A program made the translations under genes and the position numbers. From Euryarchaeota archaeon UBA486 (GTDB taxonomy: Archaea > Thermoplasmatota > Poseidoniia > Poseidoniales > Poseidoniaceae), in the NCBI GenBank assembly GCA_002497765.1, contig DAET01000079.1, positions 1,612-7,981 on the forward strand: a stretch of DNA of 6,370 nucleotides, given 5' to 3'. The notes below the pieces were generated by a model. That model was given only the letters and a program-made list of their open reading frames with translations, was not told where the DNA came from and did no database searches. The stretch's first letter is position 1. Each line of letters starts with the position of its first letter. Below, piece after piece: positions 1-6,000 of this stretch.

Positions 1-1985
1 TGCTCGAGGCACATCTTCCACATTTCTCGGCCCGTCTCGCTTTCGTAGGCGTCAAAGAACAAACAGCCGTTGTGGAAGGCCCAGAAACTGCGCGCAGGGT
101 TGGAAGAAGGGTCCGGTGTTGTGTAGTTCGGATCGTCGTAGGCGATGTCAGCCACGACCCAAGTCGAACCATCAGCCGGGTCGTGGGCCCACAATTCGCG
201 GCCCGTGCTGTGTGTGGACGCGTCGAAATACACCACGCCGCTCAGGCCGACCATCATGTTCTGGCCGGGGTTGCTGCCGTCCGCGCCCGGAACAATATCA
301 GCTGCCCTGAAGGCCTGGCCAGTCTCACTGTCAAACGCCCACAGTTCCGCTCCACCAGCACTGTCCTGGGCTTGGAAGAACGCCATATTGCCCACCACGG
401 TCTCGTGCGTGCCTTCACCAGCGTTGGTTCCGGTGTGCTGCATTACGCGCCAGGTGGTGCCGTTGGACGTGTCATGGGCCCACAGGCTGTCGTCGGCCGT
501 GTCAAAGAGCAAAGTGTTGCCCACCACGAGCGACATGTGTTCGCCGGGGTTGCTGCCGACTTGACCCAGTTCTAAATCAGCGACCAACCATGAGGTATGG
601 TTGAGCAGGTTGTACGCCATGAGTTCCCGCCCAAGTGGCGTGAGCGCGTCAAAATACAGCGTGTCGCCAATGAGATGGTCCATGTAATTCCCGGGATGGG
701 TGTTGGGGTCTGTGCCAAAGGCTGCGACCTTCCACGTGGTGCCGTTGGATTGGTTGTGAGCCCAAAGGTCGTGGACGTTACCGACGTCTCGAGCGGTGAA
801 GTAGAGCACATCGTTGTGGATGAAGTGCATGTACCAGCCGGGGTTGGCCGAACTGCCCATGTGGATGTCTTGGACGAGCCACGAGTTTTGGGTGAGGGTG
901 TTGTAGGCCCAAAGTTCGGTGGCATATTGCTGTGTGAAGGCTGAGAAATACAGCGTATCACCGTACATGATTTCGATGTCATCGCCCGGGTTGCTTCCAC
1001 TTGGAGACGGCTGGTCCATCCCGAGGTTGGCGGCCATCCACGTGGTGCCCGTGGTGTGATCGTGCGCCCATAATTCAGTCCCGTTGTCGTCGGTGTAAGC
1101 CCCAAAGAACAATTGCGTACCGTGCTGAACGGCAAGCAAATAGCCGGGGAAACTGCCCTGAGCCCCCTGACGGATGTCGGCCACCATCCACATCTCGTCG
1201 GTGGTGGTGTTGTAGCCCCAGAGTTCGTAGCCGTGGACACCGTCATCCGCTGCGAAGTACAAGGTGTCCTCAATGCTGATGCGCATGCCCTGGTAGGCCA
1301 CGGGTTTGCTCCCCGTCGTCCCCGGTCGTGCATCGTTGACGAAGCCGACCCGCTGGTCACTGCAGTAGGTGGTCTGGTCGTCAATTTCACCGGATTCCAA
1401 AACACCGTTTCCGGCGGTTCCTCCGTTGTCACCGTTGTCCAAACCGAAGGCCATGAGTCGGCCGCCCGCTGGACAACCGTCGGATTTACTGAGACGGATG
1501 GAATCGCTGAGCATCATGCCAGCTGTGCCACCGCTAGAGCCACTGCTGCCTGAACTCCCGTCGCTTCCGTCGTCGCCATCTTGGCCGTCTGCACCGTTGC
1601 ACACGTAGACGGTTTCGTCAATCTCATCGATGGAGAGGTAAGCGTCGCTGTCGTCATCGATGCCGACGTGGAGTCCGACGCCACCATCGACGCAAAACTC
1701 ACCGGGGTATTCGATGAATGTCTGAATCAGGGTGGTCTTGCCGTCCACACCGTCCGTTCCGTTGCTACCGTCGGCGCCATCAGCACCGGCGATGCCGGCA
1801 ACACCATCGGTTCCGTTCAACCCGTCCACGCCATCGAGACCGTCGGCGCCGTCTTGGCCCGGGAGGCCCTGCGCCCCTGTCTCCCCGGGAGCACCGTCGT
1901 TTCCATCAACGCCGTCGCTGATGCATCCAGCCAACGGCATGAGCGCAACGAGGAGGGCGAGAAGCACCGCAGCGGTTCGGTTCAT
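1..1985 (-). CDS. Collagen-like / DUF7151 / ELWxxDGT-repeat surface lipoprotein (3' end outside window)
   Basis: The frame is open for 661 codons from the ATG at 1985 to the window edge. Residues 1-21 are a lipoprotein signal (hydrophobic AAVLLALLVALMPLAGC, lipobox LAGC, Cys21). Residues 25-82 are perfect Gly-X-Y. Residues 84-131 form a cysteine module resembling DUF7151, residues 131-152 are Gly/Ser-rich, and 158-209 look like a second, diverged DUF7151-like module. From about residue 235 onward there are nine ELW-type motifs about 50 residues apart, as in ELWxxDGT-repeat proteins, probably a beta-propeller. The protein is therefore probably lipid-anchored with the propeller held away from the cell by a stalk. 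The ATG is the only normal start in frame: the upstream codons back to the TGA of the preceding gene contain no ATG, GTG or TTG. C641 and C659 may be disulfide-linked near the C-terminus. No catalytic site is recognised; a binding or adhesion role is inferred. Confidence 0.9.
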   Translation of the reverse strand, partial: MNRTAAVLLALLVALMPLAGCISDGVDGNDGAPGETGAQGLPGQDGADGLDGVDGLNGTDGVAGIAGADGADGSNGTDGVDGKTTLIQTFIEYPGEFCVDGGVGLHVGIDDDSDAYLSIDEIDETVYVCNGADGQDGDDGSDGSSGSSGSSGGTAGMMLSDSIRLSKSDGCPAGGRLMAFGLDNGDNGGTAGNGVLESGEIDDQTTYCSDQRVGFVNDARPGTTGSKPVAYQGMRISIEDTLYFAADDGVHGYELWGYNTTTDEMWMVADIRQGAQGSFPGYLLAVQHGTQLFFGAYTDDNGTELWAHDHTTGTTWMAANLGMDQPSPSGSNPGDDIEIMYGDTLYFSAFTQQYATELWAYNTLTQNSWLVQDIHMGSSANPGWYMHFIHNDVLYFTARDVGNVHDLWAHNQSNGTTWKVAAFGTDPNTHPGNYMDHLIGDTLYFDALTPLGRELMAYNLLNHTSWLVADLELGQVGSNPGEHMSLVVGNTLLFDTADDSLWAHDTSNGTTWRVMQHTGTNAGEGTHETVVGNMAFFQAQDSAGGAELWAFDSETGQAFRAADIVPGADGSNPGQNMMVGLSGVVYFDASTHSTGRELWAHDPADGSTWVVADIAYDDPNYTTPDPSSNPARSFWAFHNGCLFFDAYESETGREMWKMCLE
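3..1283 (-). repeat. ELWxxDGT-type repeat array (eight full units plus a final motif)
   Basis: ELW-type motifs end at residues 256, 306, 359, 408, 456, 502, 549, 599 and 656: YELWGYN, TELWAHD, TELWAYN, HDLWAHN, RELMAYN, DSLWAHD, AELWAFD, RELWAHD, REMWKMC. Spacings are 46-57 residues, average 50. Each unit runs ELWA(H/Y)(D/N), about seven residues, a GTTW-like turn, VADI, GSNPG, then a TLYFDA-like strand, matching the known ELWxxDGT repeat layout. Here the usual DGT is displaced into GTTW. The similarity also shows in DNA: a 14-base stretch at 454-467 recurs exactly at 736-749. The expected fold is a beta-propeller of about eight blades. Confidence 0.8.
1530..1595 (-). repeat. Second Gly-X-Y / Gly-Ser linker
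   Basis: Residues 131-152 continue a glycine-every-third-residue pattern (GADGQDGDDGSDG) and then become GSSGSSGSSGG. This is a short flexible spacer between the two cysteine modules. The SSG tail is low in complexity and could vary in length between strains. Confidence 0.8.
1593..1736 (-). other. DUF7151-like cysteine module with EF-hand-like acidic loop
   Basis: Residues 84-131 read as TTLIQTFIEYPGEFC, then GG, an acidic loop at 110-121, then EIDETVYVCNG. The order PGxxC-GG-acidic loop-E-I-x-x-T-x-Y-x-C-N-G is the pattern I associate with DUF7151, which typically follows collagen-like tracts in surface lipoproteins. Cys98 and Cys129 probably form a disulfide. The loop has Asp at 110, 112 and 114 and Glu at 121, the spacing of a 12-residue calcium loop. 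The family assignment is from memory of the pattern and was not searched. Confidence 0.65.
1740..1913 (-). repeat. Collagen-like Gly-X-Y repeat, about 20 triplets
   Basis: Residues 25-82 have glycine at every third position without a break (20 glycines). X and Y positions are rich in Asp, Ala, Val, Leu and Asn, with GADG, GVDG and GTDG recurring; only two prolines sit in the Y position. Such tracts can trimerise into a stalk in bacterial collagen-like proteins. Whether this short, proline-poor, Asp-rich tract forms a triple helix is uncertain; it may be a flexible spacer. Confidence 0.85.
1923..1985 (-). other. Lipoprotein signal peptide with lipobox
   Basis: Residues 1-21 begin MNRT, with one arginine in a short n-region, followed by about 13 uninterrupted hydrophobic residues. 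The segment ends in L-A-G-C, a textbook lipobox in which Cys21 would be lipidated and become the mature N-terminus. There is no twin-arginine motif, so Sec export is the simpler reading. The residue after cysteine is Ile. Confidence 0.85.
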
Positions 1986-2018
1986 GACGGGGCTAACCTT
2001 TGCGCGATGATAACGGTG

Positions 2019-2024
2019 CCTCCT
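2019..2024 (-). promoter_or_regulatory. Perfect Shine-Dalgarno-like AGGAGG, but 33 bases from the start codon
   Basis: AAAGGAGG lies between the PKD gene and the lipoprotein gene in the leftward direction. It matches the anti-Shine-Dalgarno well, yet 33 bases separate it from the ATG at 1985 and no ATG, GTG or TTG follows at the normal 5-10 base distance. CTCC eight bases upstream could pair with GGAG and hide it. It may be fortuitous or part of a structured leader. Confidence 0.3.
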
Positions 2025-2050
2025 TTCAATTGGAGTCCCATATCCGAGCC

Positions 2051-2072
2051 GTTTGAGGAACGGGCCTCAAAC
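2051..2072 (-). other. Perfect 8-bp inverted repeat over the PKD gene's stop codon
   Basis: GTTTGAGG and CCTCAAAC are exact inverted copies separated by six bases. The stop codon of the PKD gene (2067-2069) lies inside one arm. In the transcript of the leftward genes this would form a hairpin between the two cistrons. No run of T follows in the direction of transcription, so it does not look like a usual archaeal or Rho-independent terminator. A processing or mRNA-stability element is possible, and so is chance. Confidence 0.4.
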
Positions 2073-2906
2073 AACCGGTGCTTCAGTGGACCATTCTGCT
2101 GTGGGTTTGTGCCAGTCCCGCAACTGATCGGTCTCAAGTCGGAGTTGAAGGCGCTCACCAGGTTGCAACTCCACGGTATCAAAAACAAAGTCAACCACCT
2201 TCTCGTTGCTTCGAAAGGTGTCATCAAACAGCACGGATTCTTCCACCACATCACCGCCGCTCAGGCGTTGCAGCATCACACGGACGTGGCACTCTTGGAG
2301 CGGGTTGCGCAGTGAGCACGACTCGCTGCTGCCGTCGTGTTCCACCTTCACGTAACCACCGATGGAGGATTGTCCTTCGTGTTCGGAGAGGACGATCACG
2401 GTGTCCTTGGCGGTGGGGGCACACACACACTCCATGTTGTCGACCTCAGCTTGTGAAACCAGATGGACCACGACGATGAGTTGAACCTCTTCAATGGCTC
2501 CGTCAAGGAGTTCTGTCACTCGCACGGTGTAGTAGCCAGGCTCGGTAAAACTGTGGTTCGTGAGAGCCCCCGTGGCGGTTGATCCATCACCAAAATCCCA
2601 GGTGATGAGTCCGCCACGATCAATGGCTGTGAAGAAAAACTCGTGGTGGATGTGTTCGATGAGGACCTCCTCGTCATTGTCGCCTTCGTCAACTTCAACC
2701 AAGATGTATTGATTCGTCCCGATGGGCGAGTCGACGCTGGCGGTAAAAGCCTCGCCTTCTGGACCAAAAAGACCAGACCCTGGAGCGAACAAGGCGGCAC
2801 CAGCACCAAGCCCGACGAGGAAGACAGCGAGCAGACCAACAGCAAGCAGTTGGGGGGAGGTCAAGGCCCCGTCGTGTTGAGCAACGATGCCATCGTCAGC
2901 CGCCAT
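2067..2906 (-). CDS. Single-pass membrane protein with external PKD domain
   Basis: This complete 279-residue protein starts at the ATG at 2906; an in-frame TGA lies five codons upstream, so no longer start is possible. Residues 1-17 are hydrophilic and acidic, 18-41 are one hydrophobic helix with glycines at 32, 34 and 36, and the rest is soluble. There is no cleavage site or lipobox, so a signal anchor with an external C-terminus is likely. Residues about 90-147 are a PKD fold with its hallmark WDFGDGS (103-109) and the later EPGYYTVRV (122-130). Residues 150-279 are beta-strand-rich with four cysteines (160, 162, 197, 206) and match no family I recognise. PKD domains usually mediate protein or polysaccharide contacts. 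The next gene starts 81 bases downstream on the same strand, so co-expression is plausible. A histidine cluster (H85, H87, H88) precedes the PKD domain. Confidence 0.88.
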   Translation of the reverse strand: MAADDGIVAQHDGALTSPQLLAVGLLAVFLVGLGAGAALFAPGSGLFGPEGEAFTASVDSPIGTNQYILVEVDEGDNDEEVLIEHIHHEFFFTAIDRGGLITWDFGDGSTATGALTNHSFTEPGYYTVRVTELLDGAIEEVQLIVVVHLVSQAEVDNMECVCAPTAKDTVIVLSEHEGQSSIGGYVKVEHDGSSESCSLRNPLQECHVRVMLQRLSGGDVVEESVLFDDTFRSNEKVVDFVFDTVELQPGERLQLRLETDQLRDWHKPTAEWSTEAPVV

Positions 2907-2929
2907 GTGGAAAAAATCACTTCACCGAG

Positions 2930-2937
2930 TACAAAAG
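2930..2937 (-). promoter_or_regulatory. Possible TATA-like element of the leftward PKD gene
   Basis: Read leftward, CTTTTGTA is centred about 27-28 bases before the ATG at 2906. That distance suits an archaeal TATA box feeding a leaderless or nearly leaderless transcript. The match to TTTATA-type consensus is weak. GTGAT about nine bases before the ATG could alternatively act as a weak ribosome-binding site. Confidence 0.25.
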
Positions 2938-3015
2938 AACTTGCTCAACGCCCTACCTCAAACCAACGGTGGCAGTTGAAGTGCATTTGACAGGGCTCAA
3001 CAACCACTGGAAGAG

Positions 3016-3023
3016 TATTCAAA
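3016..3023 (+). promoter_or_regulatory. Possible TATA-like element of the rightward Kelch gene
   Basis: TATTCAAA is centred about 26 bases before the ATG at 3045, the spacing expected for a leaderless archaeal transcript. The only Shine-Dalgarno-like bases (AAGG, 3040-3043) are one base from the ATG, too close to work normally, which agrees with leaderless initiation. The consensus match is poor. Confidence 0.25.
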
Positions 3024-3044
3024 CTCCGGGCATCTCCGTAAGGC

Positions 3045-6000
3045 ATGGTCAATCACCAGCGTTGGGCGACGGTGTTGGTCACGCTGGTCATGGTGGCGGT
3101 TTCGTGGTCCCCGTTCCTCATGTCTGATGAGACTCGCCTCAATGAGGAGAACACCATTACGGCGCAACATACCGAGGAAGTGGTGGACAACTTTGCCACC
3201 TCCAACGGGTTCAGCCATACCAACCTCACGCAATCGCCTGCATCGGGCCTGACCGAACTCAAGCGGCCCCCCGTTTCGTGGACGGCCACGTCCGGCATCG
3301 GCCTCACACAGATGCGAACGGGCGCGTGCTCGGCATACTTACCGGCCACCGAAGAGGTGTTTCTCATCGGCGGCCGCATTGACGTTGACCCCTCCCAAAC
3401 GGGCGATGAGGCCAACACCAAAACCGTGGAAATCTTTGATGTCGTCAACAAAACCTGGACCCCCGCCGTTGAGCAACTCCAGGAGACCCAGCAGTACCAC
3501 AAGTGCACCGTTGTCGGCGACACCATCTACGCCATCGGTGACCACCACCCCTATTCCTCACCCGCTGTCGAAGCCACCGGATTGGTTCAGGTCTACGACG
3601 CCACGGATGGCAACTGGAGCTACGGGACCAGCATGCCAGGCAATCAGTCGGTTGGACTCGCCGGTGTGACCAGCCTCAACGGTATGGTCTACGTTGCCGG
3701 AGGTGTATCCGCCAAGGACCGGTCCGACTCCACCGACCGTCTGCTTCGCTACGACCCCGTCAACGATTCATGGACCCAAATGGCGGACATGAATAACCAG
3801 CGCCACTCCTTCGAACTCGTTGCCTTCCGTGGCAAGCTCATTGCCTACGGCGGCGTGGCCGTCTTCTTCGACCCGACTGCCAACACCACGGTTGAAGAAG
3901 AGACCAACCTGACCGAAGCCTACGACCCGGTCACCGATTCGTGGACGCAACTTCCCAACGCTACGCACAAATTCTCCGCCTACGCCGCCGCCGTCTTCAA
4001 TGACGAGATCATCATCCACGGTGGATACGAATCATCCGGATGGAGCGGTTCTTCCAACGACAAAACCTACGGCTACGACCCGTTCACCAACACCTGGAAT
4101 ACCTACGCGACGCTGCCCATCGGCCTCTACGACTCCACGCTCGCCCTCGCCAACGACACGCTGGTCTACGCTTCGGGCGATACGAGCAACAACCGGTTTA
4201 GCACGTGGAGCATTCAATACCTTGCAGAAAACGAGTACCATGTGAACCCCACCTCACACGACGGGCTTCTGACTTCATCCATCTACGACCTTCGACCGTC
4301 CGCCGAAGGCGCCGCAAGTCTGTTGTGGCTCCGATTTTCCGCCATTGAACCCAGCGGCACCGACCTTGGCTTGCAGTACCGTACAGCCGACTCCATGCAG
4401 AACATCGCCTCGGCGGCATGGCTTCCGACCACCGTCCCGGTCAACACCTACCTCGAGCCAGGGAACCAGTCGCTGATGGATGTCCTCGAGGACACTCCGT
4501 TCCTCCAATACCGTGTGAAATATGCCACTACGAGGCTGATGGAATGGGTGACGCCGACGCTGGTCAACGTCTCCATTGGCGCTGACTCAGCGGCGTTTGA
4601 AACGTCGCCGCCATCGACCATGCAGCCGACATCGGCTCCCGTTAGTGTGCTCACGCATCATCACGCCACCACCCAAGACGGTACCTATGTGCTGGCGCTT
4701 CACCCGACCGATGCGTCCGGGAGTTTTGATGCAGGTTCGGACTGGTTGACCCTCACGTGGGACACGACCACCGATTCGTTGACCGTTGACGACCCCTCCA
4801 CCCTGTTGTTCAACCAGCAAGCCACTGCCACGGTTGGACCGATGACAGATGAAGGACAAACGGTGAACTGGACGTTTTCCCTCGGGGGCACCTTGCCCAC
4901 CGACCATCTGAAATTCATGACCAGCACGCACGCCGAGCGAAACGCGTCGTACCTCCACGACGACATCACGAGCATCGATCGTTCCGTGAGCGTGGTGTTG
5001 CAGAACGTGACGGCCGATGCGTCCAGCCAGGGTGATGATACAGTCGAAGCCGGTGAAGTTCTGCCCGGAAACACGGCGTTGAACTTGACCATCGACCACC
5101 GATTCACGAACAGCGGCCTGCGTTTGCTGGGCGGTACGATTCAATGCCGTATTCACATGGACCTCCACACCTTTGACGACGACGCCTTCGGAGAACGCAT
5201 CTGGTCCAACCAAAGTTCGGCATGGTTTGACCTTCCCGCCGGCCAGGTGGAATACGCTCTGCTCAACGCCCCGGAATCCTTGTCGGGTGAACTCCGTCTT
5301 TGGATTGAAGCTCGAACCAGCGAGGACTGGGACCTTGTGGTGGACAGCACGCCGCTTGAGTTTGTCCTCAACGGCGAGGGCCCGACCCTCCTTGACGTCA
5401 GTCCAGACCTTGATGCCTACACCAACGAAGAGGTGTACAGGACGGTCTCGTTCCAGTTCCACGACGTTGGCGGCTTCACCAACGAAACGCTGTTTGCGTA
5501 TTCGTGGCTGGAGGCTCGAGATGACGGTACCAACGGCGGGTTGGCCGACGGTGTGCCGCAGCGTGTTGAATACCAGCCGTCGTTGTTTTACACCCACCAA
5601 AACGGGAACCTGTGGACCGTGAACATCACGGTGAACGACACCGTGAACGGCGACCACCAATGGGGGCGTGTGTTGTTGGAAGGCACCGACGTTGCAGGGT
5701 TCAGTGTCCCCGCTACGACCGCCGAAGAAGGTCATGCGCGTTGGGAATCTCGTACACCGACCAAAGGTGAACTCGTCTCCTTTGAGCCGACCACCAACCT
5801 GCTCTCGGACAGTATGATGCGATTCGAACCGTCTCAAACGGTTGGCTGGCGCGTCGCCGTCACCGACGCCAACGGCCTGAGCGATTTGACCGAGCTCCGC
5901 CTTGAGGTGGGCAACGATGACCGATTGGGCGTCAAGTACACCACGGTTGACGGAACATGTGCTTCCCTGGATGAACGACTGCTGTTGCTGCCGAGCGGGT

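Larger units (their letters stand above)
2907..3044. promoter_or_regulatory. Divergent intergenic region between the PKD and Kelch genes
   Basis: These 138 bases separate two genes whose starts face away from each other, so promoters for both directions must lie here or inside the genes. The region is less GC-rich than its neighbours, with A-rich stretches near 2911-2916 and 2931-2939. I see no RNA gene, credible small ORF or convincing operator palindrome. Confidence 0.6.

Noticed and set aside
72..575. 167-codon plus-strand frame opposite the lipoprotein repeats
   Set aside because: It mirrors the repetitive ELW-encoding sequence, which creates apparent internal repeats; there is no plausible signal, domain or start context.
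572..1432. 286-codon minus-strand frame within the lipoprotein gene
   Set aside because: It is a shifted frame of the same strand. The true frame shows the ELW repeats without interruption for 661 codons, so this Thr/Pro/Ser-rich translation is a shadow, not a frameshifted gene.
2051..2072. Transcription terminator at the inverted repeat
   Set aside because: No T-run follows the stem in the leftward direction or in the rightward direction, and the downstream gene continues on the same strand.
1581..2315. 244-codon open frame on the plus strand
   Set aside because: It spans the start of the lipoprotein gene, the intergenic gap and the end of the PKD gene on the opposite strand. The Gly-Asp repeat of the real frame produces the apparent coding pattern; no domain is visible.
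2065..2971. Near-direct repeat flanking the PKD gene (2065-2080 and 2956-2971, 14 of 16 bases equal)
   Set aside because: It looks like possible attachment or insertion ends, but several 16-base pairs with two mismatches are expected by chance in a window of this size. There is no integrase or transposase, and one copy lies partly in coding sequence.
3045..4223. Galactose oxidase or sialic-acid mutarotase (NanM-like) enzyme call for the Kelch propeller
   Set aside because: The blades match the Kelch pattern generally, but no copper ligands or other catalytic residues could be identified and the protein is far longer than NanM.
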